A DNA stretch of 22,772 bases from Anaerolineae bacterium (lineage in GTDB: Bacteria; Chloroflexota; Anaerolineae; 4572-78; J111): the NCBI GenBank assembly GCA_023382535.1, contig JAHDWA010000107.1:1-22772 (forward strand), read 5' to 3'. The first letter of the stretch is position 1. Every line of letters begins with the position of its first letter. Of this stretch, positions 1 through 8,010 are shown piece after piece. The notes beneath the pieces were generated by a model. It searched no databases, was not told the origin of the DNA, and was given only the letters and a program-made list of their open reading frames with translations. The position numbers and the translations under genes were made by a program.

Positions 1-91
1 TTTCCCGGCCTGGACGGCTTAAGCACCTGGCAAAAGCGGTATTATACCCCGCGGAGTTGAGCTTTAGCTGTTATATCCCCCTGGCATACTT

Positions 92-119
92 TTGCTTCTA
101 CCCCAACTTGGACTAAAAT
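92..119 (+). promoter_or_regulatory. Possible sigma-70 promoter of the DUF937 gene
   Basis: TTGCTT at 92-97 and TAAAAT at 114-119 are 16 bp apart and lie about 50 bp upstream of the DUF937 start codon. The -35 box is a weak match, so this is tentative. I see nothing else recognisable in positions 1-167. Confidence 0.35.
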
Positions 120-167
120 AGACTCGTCCCCTGTGCCGATTTATTTAGCTACAAAAGGAGAATAATT

Positions 168-755
168 ATGGATGCATTGACGCAACTCCTGAACCAGCAG
201 TTGTCTGGCGGTGGGCTGTCGCAGATCAGCCAGCAGATCGGGGCCGACGAACAAACAACCGGGAACGCGCTGTCAGCGGCAATGCCGCTGCTCCTCTCGG
301 CGATGGCCAACAATGCCTCGACTCCCCAGGGAGCGCAGTCGCTCCATCAGGCCCTGGTCCAGGATCACGATGGGGCTATTCTCAATGATATGGCCGGCTT
401 CCTCAGCAATCCCCAGGCGGCTAACGGCGCCGGTATTCTGGGGCACGTCCTGGGACCGAAGCAGGATGTGGTCCAAAACGGCCTAGCTCAACAGACCGGG
501 CTGGACGCCGCGACCATCGGCCAACTGCTGACGATTGCCGCGCCGCTGGTCATGGGCGCGCTGGGCAAAACCCAGCAGGAGCAAGGCTTCGACGCCGACG
601 GCCTGTCCTCCTTCCTGGGCCAGCAGCAGCAGGTCGCCCAGCAGTCAGACCCCGGCCTGATGGGCTTGCTCGGCAGCATGCTCGATATGGACAAGGACGG
701 CAGCGCTCTCGACGACATTTTGGGCCTGGCCGGCAAACTTTTCAGCGGGCGCTAG
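168..755 (+). CDS. DUF937 domain protein
   Basis: A 195-residue soluble protein that I assign to the DUF937 (YidB-like) family, whose molecular function is not established. The sequence starts MDALTQLLNQQLSGG, has alternating short amphipathic helices, and contains the family-type segments ISQQIGADEQTTGNALSAAM (about residues 20-40) and a second LAQQTGLDAATIGQLL segment (about 108-123). The two segments look like an internal duplication of a helical unit. It is rich in Gln, Gly, Ala and Leu and has no signal peptide or membrane helix. It ends in a short acidic stretch (DMDKDGSALDDILGLAG) before KLFSGR, which is typical of this family. The start is set by a strong ribosome binding site, AAAGGAG at 154-160, 7 bases before ATG. 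It appears to be a single-gene unit and is followed by an inverted repeat that may end transcription. Confidence 0.8.
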   Translation: MDALTQLLNQQLSGGGLSQISQQIGADEQTTGNALSAAMPLLLSAMANNASTPQGAQSLHQALVQDHDGAILNDMAGFLSNPQAANGAGILGHVLGPKQDVVQNGLAQQTGLDAATIGQLLTIAAPLVMGALGKTQQEQGFDADGLSSFLGQQQQVAQQSDPGLMGLLGSMLDMDKDGSALDDILGLAGKLFSGR

Positions 756-777
756 GGCTTACGCGGTTGGTGGAAAA

Positions 778-859
778 GCCCCCCCTAAATCCCTCCCTTT
801 GGGAGGGACTTAAGCTGATTCTCCTCCTGTGGGCGACTGAAAAGAGGTTAGAGGGGGGC
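778..859. repeat. C/G-rich inverted repeat between convergent genes
   Basis: The core is a perfect 7-bp hairpin, CCCTCCC-TTT-GGGAGGG at 791-807. Outer arms GCCCCCCCTAA (from 778) and TTAGAGGGGGGC (848-859) are near-complements, giving an element of about 82 bp. It lies between the convergent DUF937 gene and the small membrane protein gene, so it may act as a two-way terminator. It resembles the element at 6870-6919 in its CCCTCCC/GGGAGGG core. Confidence 0.6.
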
Positions 860-884
860 AAGCCTTCACCGTTTAACTCCTGAT

Positions 885-1271
885 TTACTCGTCCGATTTC
901 TTGGCAACCTGGGTATTTTCTCCTTTGTGTGCCAGCCGCAACCACCCTCGGCCCTGCCCACGAGCAAGGTCTGACAGGTTCCCAGCCAGGGCGATGACCA
1001 AAGCCAGCCCCACGAAAAGCAGCAAAGCTTTGGGCATCAAGCCGTTGTTGGCCAGCGGGTTTACGCCCAGGGCCGACATCAGCAGCCCCACCCCCATAAA
1101 AAGGACCAGGTAAACGCCCGCTGCCCGGCTCAAAATCTGCCGCACCTGTCTGCGGCGTTTGGCTGCCCAGATTGGCTCGTCTTGTTCAACCCCCAACTCA
1201 ATTTCGAGTGGTTTGGCTTTTGATTCCTGTGAATCAGGCCATTCACTTTCAAAGCGCTTGCTTGGACTCAT
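885..1271 (-). CDS. Small two-helix membrane protein
   Basis: A 128-residue protein that I do not recognise. The first 35 or so residues are charged and acidic. A basic patch follows (AAKRRRQVRQ, about 36-45), then two hydrophobic stretches suited to membrane helices at about residues 50-70 and 81-99. A short basic tail (RGQGRGWLRLAHKGE) ends the protein. The basic patch before helix 1 and the basic tail after helix 2 suggest both ends are in the cytoplasm, by the positive-inside rule. No clear ribosome binding site precedes the ATG at 1271, so the start is only moderately sure. It is transcribed away from the ParB-like gene, with 72 bp between the two starts. Confidence 0.65.
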   Translation of the reverse strand: MSPSKRFESEWPDSQESKAKPLEIELGVEQDEPIWAAKRRRQVRQILSRAAGVYLVLFMGVGLLMSALGVNPLANNGLMPKALLLFVGLALVIALAGNLSDLARGQGRGWLRLAHKGENTQVAKKSDE

Positions 1272-1343
1272 GATTCAAGGTAAAATACAAATCATCGTTG
1301 AGGCAACCATCTAAAGTTTTCCTCTTCTTAGCCCAGAGAGTTC

Positions 1344-2315
1344 ATGAGCAAAGAAAATACGCCCCGCAAAATCCTATCCATGGCGATAGACCCACGCGGT
1401 CAGCGGGACCCTGAGCAGGAACGAGTCGCCCGCGATTTTGAGCAGGCCCATCGCCGCGCGTTTATGCAGGATGCTCTGGCCCTGGTGCGCTACGAGCCGG
1501 TTGATCTACTCCCCTTTGAGCTGGTGCGCGAGAAGCTGCACCTGAGCAACAAGTATTACCTGGGGCTGCAGGAGATCCCCCTGGCTCAAATCGTCGGCAG
1601 CGTCGGCCGGTACGAGGATTTTACCCGGACCTTTATGCCCCGTAAAAGCAACAGCCGCCACCGCTGGGAGCAAATTGACAGCCTGGCCGACAGCGGCGGC
1701 TGGCCGCCCATCGAAGTTTACAAGGTGAGCGATACTTATTTTGTGCGCGACGGCAATCATCGCGTGTCGGTGGCCCGGCAGTTGGGCGCGGAAACCATTG
1801 AGGCCTATGTTTGGGAATATCCCACGCGGGTACCCCTGGAGACAGACGACGATCTTGACGATTTAATTTTGCGGGAAGAGTACCTGGAATTTCTGGACAG
1901 CACCGGGCTGGACCAGTTGCGTCCCGACCAGTGGATTATCCTGACCCAGGCAGGTGGCTATTGGGAACTGGAAGAGTCAATCGCCCTCCATCGCCACTGG
2001 AAAAGCTGGGATATGGATACCGATATGCCCTGGTCAGAGGCGGTCGCCGACTGGTATGATCATATTTACCTGCCGCTGGCCACCAAAATCCGCGAAGAAG
2101 GCATCCTTTCTTTTTTCCCTGGCCGCACCGAGGCCGATTTGGTGACGTGGGTTCTGCGGCACTGGAACAAGCTGGAGCGCGATTATGGCGGGGAAGAGGT
2201 GGCCGCGGACGAAGCCGTCGAAGATTTCGCCGAACGCACCCGGGCCAATCCCTTCCGGCGAGCCTGGGCCTGGTTTGAGCGGTCGGTTTTGGGCAAGCCG
2301 GTGGATGAAGAGTAG
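1344..2315 (+). CDS. Orphan protein with a ParB-like domain
   Basis: A 323-residue soluble protein. The central part (about residues 80-160) carries a motif typical of the ParB/sulfiredoxin nucleotide-binding fold: a PIEVYKVSDTYFV strand followed by RDGNHRVSVARQLGA, with Asp136-Gly137-Asn138-His139-Arg140. In ParB relatives the matching DGxHR segment forms part of the nucleotide pocket. No helix-turn-helix DNA-binding module of the chromosomal ParB type is evident and no parA lies nearby, so this is not the segregation ParB. The C-terminal half is rich in Trp and acidic residues (for example WKSWDMDTDMPWSEAVADWY) and may be a separate helical domain. The gene stands alone, with a weak GAGAG at 1335-1339 as its only ribosome binding candidate. 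A nucleotide-binding or regulatory role is inference. Confidence 0.6.
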   Translation: MSKENTPRKILSMAIDPRGQRDPEQERVARDFEQAHRRAFMQDALALVRYEPVDLLPFELVREKLHLSNKYYLGLQEIPLAQIVGSVGRYEDFTRTFMPRKSNSRHRWEQIDSLADSGGWPPIEVYKVSDTYFVRDGNHRVSVARQLGAETIEAYVWEYPTRVPLETDDDLDDLILREEYLEFLDSTGLDQLRPDQWIILTQAGGYWELEESIALHRHWKSWDMDTDMPWSEAVADWYDHIYLPLATKIREEGILSFFPGRTEADLVTWVLRHWNKLERDYGGEEVAADEAVEDFAERTRANPFRRAWAWFERSVLGKPVDEE

Positions 2316-2400
2316 AGGATGGAAGATAGAAGATAGAGGATAGTAACAACTCTTTCTCTACTATCTACTATCTCCCCCTACTCCCTACTGTTTACTCCCT
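2316..2400. repeat. Word-based inverted repeat spacer
   Basis: Starting right after the ParB-like stop codon, a run of GATAG/GAAGATAG words (2320-2343) is mirrored by CTACTATCTACTATCT (2359-2374), followed by CTCCCTACTGTTTACTCCCTACTAC. The arms can form an imperfect hairpin in the gap between the convergent ParB-like and potD2 genes. Termination in both directions is plausible but not shown by a T-run. Confidence 0.55.
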
Positions 2401-2401
2401 A

Positions 2402-3592
2402 CTACTGACTTTTGATCTCCGTCCACAAGCGATCGTAAACAAAGATAGTTTCGCCCAGGCTTTCGGCCCATTCCAGTTTGGCTAAGGTTTCTTCAGGCGG
2501 GTAAATGCGCGGGTCTTCCAAAACCTCTTTGTTGATGTACTGCTTGGCCGCCTCATTGGGGCTGGCGTAATAAGTATAATTGGTAATGGCTGCGCCGACT
2601 TCCGCATCCAGCAAGTAGTTCAAAAAGTGTTCAGCCGTAGCCTTTTTCTGGCTGGTAGCCGTTACACAGCCATTATCCTGCCAGACCATGGCTCCCTCTT
2701 TAGGGATAACATAGTCCCATTCACTTTCTCCGGTCGCCTCATCCGTTGTCTCCAGGACCGCTTTAAAGCCATCGCCGCTCCAGGCCTGGGAGATGATAAC
2801 CTCGCCGGGGATAAGCAGGCTGTCGTCGTAATCCTCGCTGTTGAAGGTTTTGATGTAAGGTTTAACACCCACAATCACATTTTTGGCTTCTTCCAGTTGC
2901 TTTTCATCCTTGCTGTTGAGCGAGTAGCCCAGGTATTTGAGCGCCGCCCCCAGCAGCTCGCGTTGGTCATTGAGGACATTGATGCCCCCCGCGTCAGCCC
3001 ATTTTTTGGCCTGTTCCGGATCAAACAGATACGACCAGCTATCAGGCGGGGTATCGAAGGCTTTGGTGCTGTAGGCAATGCCGGTGGTGCCCCACTGGTA
3101 AGGCACGCAGTGTTTATTGCCTGGGTCATAAGGGGCGTTCAAAAAGAACGGGGTCATATTTTTGAGATTGGGAATGTTGTTGTGGTCAATCTCGGCCAGC
3201 AAGCCCAACTCTATCATCTGGGCGACCATGTAGTCGGAGGGGAAAATCACATCATAGCCGGTTGCACCAGCCTGCAACTTGGCCAGCAAATCCTCATTAC
3301 TGGCAAAGGTATCGTAAACTATCTTGACCCCATGCTCTTTTTCATAATTCGCGAGGATTTCCTCGTCAATATAATCGGCCCAGTTGTAAACGCTCAACTC
3401 TGCGGCCAGGCCCTCTGTGGGGGCAGCCGCATCGCCGCTTTCAGCCTGAGCTGGCTGGTCCCCACCTTCTGCCGGAGCTGCGGCCTGCCCACTCTCTGCC
3501 GGAGCCGGCTGTTCCGGCGCGGCAGCACCGCCGCAGGCATTTAATATCAAAGCGAGCAAAAGAAGACTAACTATCCAGAGCTGTTTTTTCAT
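2402..3592 (-). CDS. potD: Polyamine ABC transporter substrate-binding lipoprotein, second copy (PotD-like)
   Basis: Extracytoplasmic receptor that delivers spermidine or putrescine to the PotBC permease. I chose the ATG at 3592 (396 residues) over the longer frame because GGAGGAG lies just upstream and a lipoprotein signal follows directly: MKKQ, a hydrophobic stretch, then the lipobox LNAC with Cys20. A Pro/Ala/Glu/Gln linker of about 40 residues precedes the periplasmic-binding fold. Family landmarks are VYNWADYID, FPSDYMV (Ser119-Asp120-Tyr121, matching Ser83/Tyr85 of E. coli PotD), NVLNDQREL, SQAWSGD and IPKEGAMVW. It is a close paralogue of the gene just upstream, shares long blocks with it and ends in the same EIKSQ, so a tandem duplication is likely. 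Unlike the other copy it keeps the pocket tyrosine. A separate promoter lies in the 135-bp gap before it. Confidence 0.9.
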   Translation of the reverse strand: MKKQLWIVSLLLLALILNACGGAAAPEQPAPAESGQAAAPAEGGDQPAQAESGDAAAPTEGLAAELSVYNWADYIDEEILANYEKEHGVKIVYDTFASNEDLLAKLQAGATGYDVIFPSDYMVAQMIELGLLAEIDHNNIPNLKNMTPFFLNAPYDPGNKHCVPYQWGTTGIAYSTKAFDTPPDSWSYLFDPEQAKKWADAGGINVLNDQRELLGAALKYLGYSLNSKDEKQLEEAKNVIVGVKPYIKTFNSEDYDDSLLIPGEVIISQAWSGDGFKAVLETTDEATGESEWDYVIPKEGAMVWQDNGCVTATSQKKATAEHFLNYLLDAEVGAAITNYTYYASPNEAAKQYINKEVLEDPRIYPPEETLAKLEWAESLGETIFVYDRLWTEIKSQ

Positions 3593-3627
3593 TTTTCTCC
3601 TCCGTAGAATATAGTTTGGATTAGTAA

Positions 3628-3655
3628 AGTATAGCCACCTTGGTGTTGAGTACAA
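3628..3655 (-). promoter_or_regulatory. Internal sigma-70 promoter of the second potD
   Basis: On the minus strand TTGTAC (3655-3650) is followed after 16 bp by TATACT (3633-3628). This places a transcription start about 30 bases before the ATG at 3592. The TATACT box is a strong match, so the second receptor may be expressed apart from the rest of the operon. Confidence 0.5.
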
Positions 3656-3661
3656 GATTTA

Positions 3662-3703
3662 CCCTATAAATAGGGCGGAGTCCAAAGTGTACTCTGGACT
3701 CCG
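3662..3703. promoter_or_regulatory. Paired hairpins between the two potD copies
   Basis: Two perfect inverted repeats sit side by side: CGGAGTCCA (3676-3684) with TGGACTCCG (3695-3703), and CCCTAT-AA-ATAGGG (3662-3675). They follow the stop of the first potD and precede the promoter of the second. No T-run follows on the minus strand, so they look more like a processing or attenuation site, or an operator, than a simple terminator. Confidence 0.55.
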
Positions 3704-3727
3704 AGCAGTTCCACGGTCTTACTTTTA

Positions 3728-4960
3728 CTACTGGCTCTTAATCTCCGTCCAAATCTGGTCATAAAGGAAAATAGACTCCCCCAACGGTTTAAAGTACTCC
3801 AATTTGTCTATAACTTCCTGGGGAGGATAGATACCGGGATCATTAAGAATCTCCGGTAGAATGTATTCCCTGGCAGCGGCGTTGGGGCTGGCATAGTAGG
3901 TATAGTTGGTAATCGCGGCCCCGTTCTCGGCATCCAACAGATGATTGATAAAATGCTCGGCCGTTGCTTTGCGAGTGCTGCTGGCGGTAATGCAGATGCC
4001 ATCCTGGTAAATCACGCTGCCTTCTTTGGGGATAATATAGGCCCAGGGACTCTCACCGCTGGCCTCGTCCATGGTTTTGGAAGCTGCCTGGGCGGCATCG
4101 CCATTCCAGGCGTGGGAGATAACCACTTCGCCAGGCACCAGCAAACTTTCATCATAATCTTCGCTGTTGAACGATTTGAAATAAGGTTTTGCCTTCAAAA
4201 TTACGTCTTTAGCTTCTTGCAGATGAGCCTCATCCGTATCGTTGACCGAGTAGCCCAAATATTTCAAGGCCGCGCCGATAAGTTCACGTTGATCGTTGAG
4301 AACATTGATCCCTCCGGCTTCTTGCCACTTTTTGGCTAGCTCCGGGTCAAAGATGTAGGCCCAGCTATCAGGAGGGGTGTCCCCAAAAACATCCTTGCGA
4401 TAGGCAATGCCGGTGCTGCCCCACTGGTACGGCACGCAGTACTGGCTGCCCGGATCGTCGGGAGAATCAAGGAATTTAGGATCAATATTCTTGAGGTTAG
4501 GAATGTTACTGTGGTCAAGCTTAGCCACCAAGCCCAATTCGATAACCTGGGCCACGCCCTGGCCTGAAGGGAAGATGACGTCGTAACCGGTAGCACCGGC
4601 CTGAAGTTTGGCAATCAGGTCTTCGTTGCTGGCAAAGGTGTCATAAATTATCTTGACACCATAGGTTTCCTCGTAATCTTTTAAAACCTGTTCGTCAATG
4701 TAATCGGCCCAGTTATAAACACTCAACTCTTTGTCCAGGCCGGCGGCCGCACCACCCTCATTAGCAGGCGCGGCTGCTTCCTCTGTTTGTGTGGGGGGAA
4801 CGGCAGGTTCGGTGGGGACGGCTTGTTCCTGGGCGACAGGAGCAGCCTGTTCTTGCTGAGCGGGAGTGGCCTGTTCAGCGCCCCCGGTCGTGCTTGTCCC
4901 CCCACAAGCTACCAGCAACGGCACCAGCAAAAGTATCAACAACCATAGACCCTTTTTCAT
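3728..4960 (-). CDS. potD: Polyamine ABC transporter substrate-binding lipoprotein, first copy (PotD-like)
   Basis: Lipid-anchored receptor of the Pot importer, 410 residues from the ATG at 4960. The start is fixed by GGAGGAG just upstream and by a lipoprotein signal: MKKGLW, a Leu-rich core, then LVAC with Cys19. A long Ala/Pro/Gln/Glu/Thr linker (about residues 22-72) tethers the binding domain. Landmarks are SVYNWADYID, YDTFASNEDL, NVLNDQREL, SHAWNGD and IPKEGSVIY. In the pocket loop the usual Ser-x-Tyr is Ser132-Gly-Gln134 (FPSGQGV), so the tyrosine that contacts polyamine in E. coli PotD is missing. This copy may therefore bind a different polyamine or a related compound; that is inference. 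It lies 41 bp downstream of potC. Confidence 0.9.
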   Translation of the reverse strand: MKKGLWLLILLLVPLLVACGGTSTTGGAEQATPAQQEQAAPVAQEQAVPTEPAVPPTQTEEAAAPANEGGAAAGLDKELSVYNWADYIDEQVLKDYEETYGVKIIYDTFASNEDLIAKLQAGATGYDVIFPSGQGVAQVIELGLVAKLDHSNIPNLKNIDPKFLDSPDDPGSQYCVPYQWGSTGIAYRKDVFGDTPPDSWAYIFDPELAKKWQEAGGINVLNDQRELIGAALKYLGYSVNDTDEAHLQEAKDVILKAKPYFKSFNSEDYDESLLVPGEVVISHAWNGDAAQAASKTMDEASGESPWAYIIPKEGSVIYQDGICITASSTRKATAEHFINHLLDAENGAAITNYTYYASPNAAAREYILPEILNDPGIYPPQEVIDKLEYFKPLGESIFLYDQIWTEIKSQ

Positions 4961-5001
4961 ACATCTCCTCCTTAACTTGTTTTCCAAACTTTTTCCGGCC
5001 G

Positions 5002-5859
5002 TTAGTCCCTTCGTTGTAAAAATTGAGCCAGCAGCACCAGACCAATAGAGAAGACCAACAGCAGCGTCGCCAGGGCATTCAAATCGGGCGTAACGCCAAA
5101 TTTTACCTTGGAGTAGACCAGGAGGGGCAGGGTGGTTGAACCGGGGCCGGAGACAAAGAAGGTGATCAAGAAATCATCCAGGGAGAGGGTAAACCCCATC
5201 AGCGCCCCGCTGATGATGGCCGGCATGAGCAGGGGGAAAGTGACCCGGCGGAAGGTTTGCCACTCGTCCGCGTACAGATCGCGGGCGGCCTGTTCCATGT
5301 TTGGATCCATATCAACCAGGCGAGCGCGGACAATCGTGGCCACAAAAGAAATGGTAAAGGCGACGTGGGCAATGATAATCGTCGGCCGGCCCAGGCCCCA
5401 GGTAACACCAAACAGATTTTTGACCATATTAAAGACAATGATAAAGAAGAGGAGCGTCGCCAGGGCAATGACAATCTCCGGGATGATGATAGGCATATAC
5501 AGTACGGCGTCGAGGGGGAGTTTAAAGGGAAAATGATGGCGCTCCATAGCCAGGGATATCATGGTGCCAATTACAGTAGATAAGGCAGTCGCCACAAAAG
5601 CGACAATAACCGTGTTCGTAAAAGCCGATAGAATAGCGGGATCGTTGACCAATTCGCCGTACCAGCGCAGGCTAAAACCTTCCCAGGTTGTGGCGGTTCT
5701 GCCGGCATTGAAGGAAAAAATTATCAGAACCAGGATGGGGGTATAGAAAAAAGCAAAGACCAGCAGCGCGTTGGCCGCCAGCAGTTTCTGGCCCAGGGCC
5801 AACCGCGAAGTGGTCCGGCTGGATGCTTGAGTGGGAACGGCTACAGATGAGGTACTCAT
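5002..5859 (-). CDS. potC: Spermidine/putrescine ABC transporter permease PotC
   Basis: Inner-membrane permease of 285 residues with about six hydrophobic helices, the first at about residues 27-50 (LLAANALLVFAFFYTPILVL). The ATPase-coupling EAA loop is visible as MEQAARDLYADEWQTFRRVT followed by FPLLMPAIISG in the C-terminal half. It matches the PotC type: short N-terminus, FSFNAGRTATTWEGFSLRWYG after helix 1, and the LSLDDFLITFFVSGPGSTTLP signature near the end. It should pair with PotB to form the channel, with PotA on the cytoplasmic side. The start ATG at 5859 has GGAAGGAA upstream. The 116-bp gap before it holds a word-based inverted repeat. Confidence 0.93.
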   Translation of the reverse strand: MSTSSVAVPTQASSRTTSRLALGQKLLAANALLVFAFFYTPILVLIIFSFNAGRTATTWEGFSLRWYGELVNDPAILSAFTNTVIVAFVATALSTVIGTMISLAMERHHFPFKLPLDAVLYMPIIIPEIVIALATLLFFIIVFNMVKNLFGVTWGLGRPTIIIAHVAFTISFVATIVRARLVDMDPNMEQAARDLYADEWQTFRRVTFPLLMPAIISGALMGFTLSLDDFLITFFVSGPGSTTLPLLVYSKVKFGVTPDLNALATLLLVFSIGLVLLAQFLQRRD

Positions 5860-5880
5860 ATTGATTCCTTCCGCAATGCC

Positions 5881-5945
5881 TGGGGATTTTTGGAAGACTG
5901 GAAGTTTGGTAATTTTCCAATCTTCCGGGCCTCCGTTCTTCCAAA
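5881..5945. repeat. Inverted repeat in the potB-potC gap
   Basis: TGGAAGACTGGAAGTTTGG (5891-5909) is mirrored by CCAATCTTCC (5918-5927) and again by GTTCTTCCAAAC (5934-5945). An imperfect hairpin can form in the operon mRNA. It is built from repeated GGAAG/CTTCC words, like the other gene spacers in this window. It may tune the ratio of permease transcripts or simply be spacer. Confidence 0.5.
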
Positions 5946-5975
5946 CGAGTATCGTTTTTGCTTACATATCTTAAA

Positions 5976-6839
5976 TTACACCGCCTGCCGGCTGGCCCCT
6001 GCCCGGAAATAAATCATGGTTGCCGCCAAAACCAGGGTCATCAACCCGATGCCCATAGCCGAGCCAAAGGGCCAATCGCGCACAGTCAGAAATTGTTGCT
6101 GCAATACATTCCCGATCAGGAAGGTATTGCCGCCGCCCATTAAATCAGGAGTGATAAAGTCGCCCAGGGCCGGAATGAAGGTGATGATCGAAGCGGCGAC
6201 CACGCCGGGCATGGTTAGCGGCAAAATGACCCGCAGAAATACCCGCAAGCTGTTGGCCCCTAAATCTTGCGCGGCCTGGACATAGTTAAAATCCAACTGC
6301 TCAATTGAAGCGTAGAGCGGCAAGACCGCAAAGGGCAAATAGCCGTAGAGCAGCCCCAGCCGTACTGCCGTAGGGGTGAACAGAATCTGCAATGGCTGTT
6401 GGAGTATCCCCAGGTTGACCAGCCAGGTGTTAATCAAGCCGGTATCACGGATGATAAACATCAAGGCATAGGTCCGAATCAGGAAGTTGGTCCAGAACGG
6501 GACCATCACCAGAAAAATGAGCAACTTTTGGCGCTGGGGGGGTTGGCGGGCAATGTAGAAGGCGAAGGGGTAGCCAACCAGCAGGCACAGGATGGTATTG
6601 ATCAGGGCCAGGCCCAATGAACGCAGAAAGATAAAAAGATACGGGGAGTCAGGGTCAAAGAGACGAAGGTAATTATTGAAGTTAAAACTATAATCCACGA
6701 CCCCCAGTAACGAGCGTTTGCTGAAACTTACAATCAAAACGATAATCAGCGGGATTACAAAAAAGAGGGTTAGCCAAAAAACGCCTGGGGCCAGGAGAAT
6801 GGCTAACGCCCCTCTATTTCGTCTGCCTGATGCTTGCAT
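5976..6839 (-). CDS. potB: Spermidine/putrescine ABC transporter permease PotB
   Basis: Inner-membrane permease of 287 residues with about six hydrophobic helices, the first at about residues 11-38 (ALAILLAPGVFWLTLFFVIP). The PotB-type post-helix loop SFSKRSLLGVVDYSFNFNNY and the central ARQPPQRQKLLIFLVMVPFW segment are clear. The EAA coupling loop is YVQAAQDLGANSLRVFLRVI followed by LPLTMPGVVAA. It pairs with PotC and couples to PotA. AAGGAGG directly upstream of the ATG at 6839 supports the start. It follows potA after 79 bp occupied mostly by a long G/C palindrome. Confidence 0.93.
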   Translation of the reverse strand: MQASGRRNRGALAILLAPGVFWLTLFFVIPLIIVLIVSFSKRSLLGVVDYSFNFNNYLRLFDPDSPYLFIFLRSLGLALINTILCLLVGYPFAFYIARQPPQRQKLLIFLVMVPFWTNFLIRTYALMFIIRDTGLINTWLVNLGILQQPLQILFTPTAVRLGLLYGYLPFAVLPLYASIEQLDFNYVQAAQDLGANSLRVFLRVILPLTMPGVVAASIITFIPALGDFITPDLMGGGNTFLIGNVLQQQFLTVRDWPFGSAMGIGLMTLVLAATMIYFRAGASRQAV

Positions 6840-6869
6840 GCAAACCTCCTTATAGACGACCGCAGCCGG

Positions 6870-6919
6870 GACCCCCTCCCTTCCCTCCCCCTCTTAGGGG
6901 GAGGGTTAGGGTGGGGGTC
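6870..6919. repeat. 50-bp near-perfect palindrome between potA and potB
   Basis: The core is a perfect 10-bp stem with a 3-base loop: CCCTCCCCCT (6883-6892), CTT, AGGGGGAGGG (6896-6905). Outer arms GACCCCCTCCCT (6870-6881) and AGGGTGGGGGTC (6908-6919) pair with one mismatch. The element touches the potA stop codon (TAG, complement of 6919-6921). In the mRNA it would form a very stable hairpin that could protect the potA message or reduce readthrough into potB. The G-rich strand has several runs of 3-5 G and could also form a quadruplex. Confidence 0.7.
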
Positions 6920-8010
6920 TAGCTGGTCAAAACCATAGCGCTGTCTGTTGGCCAGGAAAGATAAACCTGGTCGCCCCGTTGGAACGGGTGAACGCCATCC
7001 AGCATTCCGCCAATGTTTTGCATCCGCGCGACCAGGTGATGCCGTTCGCCGATACGGGCTTTGTAACGGGTGTCGGTGCCGATGTAAACCGCCTCTTCCA
7101 CCGTTGCCGGGACACTGATGTTTTGATCGGGTGGCTGGCGGTGTAGCGAAATTTTTTCAGGGCGGACGGCCACAGTGACCGTTTGCCCGGAACCAAGCCC
7201 AGTGACGGCGCGGGCTAACACATGGACTCCTGCCTCAAGGGCAACCGTCGTTTTAACCGGGTCCACCTCCAGCACTTTGCCTTCCATAAAATTGGTCTCG
7301 CCGATAAAATCGGCCACAAACCGGTTATTAGGGCGCTCATAAATTTCTATGGGCGTGCCGACCTGCTGTACCACCCCTTCATTCATCACCGCAATACGAT
7401 CCGACATCGTGATGGCTTCTTCTTGATCGTGGGTGACAAAGATAAAGGTGATGCCGACCTGATGCTGTAAATCTTTGAGTTCCAACTGCATAGCCTTGCG
7501 CAATTTCAAATCCAGGGCGCTGAGCGGCTCGTCCAGCAGCAACACCTGGGGCCGGTTGACCAGGGCGCGAGCCAGGGCAATGCGCTGCTGCTGTCCCCCC
7601 GAAAGCTGGCGCGGCTTGCGTTCGGCCAGTTGGGGCAGCCGGACCATCTCCAGGGCTTCCTTCACCCGGGTTTTAATTTCGGAGCGGGACACTTTTTGCA
7701 TCTCCAGGCCAAAGGAGACATTCTCGGCGACGGTCATATGGGGAAATAAAGCGTAATTTTGAAAAACAGTGTTGACCGGGCGTTTGTAGGGCGGGGTGTC
7801 GCCCATCGGCTTGCCGCGAATGAAGATATCCCCCTCGGTTGGCAGTTCGAAGCCGGCGATCATGCGCAGGCATGTTGTTTTGCCGCAGCCGCTTGGACCC
7901 AACAGAGAAAAGAACTCGCCATCCTTGATTTCTATGGAAACCTCGTTGACCGCTACGAAGTCGCCGAACTTTTTGGTGACATGTTGAAGCTCAACATCAA
8001 GATTGGACAC
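6919..8010 (-). CDS. potA: Spermidine/putrescine ABC transporter ATP-binding protein PotA
   Basis: ATPase that powers polyamine import, 363 residues, cytoplasmic and bound to PotBC. Walker A is GPSGCGKTT (38-46). The Q-loop lies in [15 protein letters not shown], the ABC signature LSGGQQQR is at 136-143, Walker B is LLLDEP with Asp160-Glu161, and the switch histidine is His194 (VTHDQEEA). After residue 235 or so a regulatory TOBE-type domain follows ([24 protein letters not shown]), as in PotA and other members of the family. The start is GTG at 8010, with AAAGGAG 10 bases upstream. It is the first gene of the operon and is preceded by a strong promoter and a 120-base leader. Confidence 0.95.
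   Translation of the reverse strand: MSNLDVELQHVTKKFGDFVAVNEVSIEIKDGEFFSLLGPSGCGKTTCLRMIAGFELPTEGDIFIRGKPMGDTPPYKRPVNTVFQNYALFPHMTVAENVSFGLEMQKVSRSEIKTRVKEALEMVRLPQLAERKPRQLSGGQQQRIALARALVNRPQVLLLDEPLSALDLKLRKAMQLELKDLQHQVGITFIFVTHDQEEAITMSDRIAVMNEGVVQQVGTPIEIYERPNNRFVADFIGETNFMEGKVLEVDPVKTTVALEAGVHVLARAVTGLGSGQTVTVAVRPEKISLHRQPPDQNISVPATVEEAVYIGTDTRYKARIGERHHLVARMQNIGGMLDGVHPFQRGDQVYLSWPTDSAMVLTS

Noticed and set aside
2627..3544. Plus-strand open frame of 305 codons opposite the second potD
   Set aside because: It lies fully antisense to a clearly conserved PotD gene, has no family resemblance and no good ribosome binding site; it is a shadow of codon bias.
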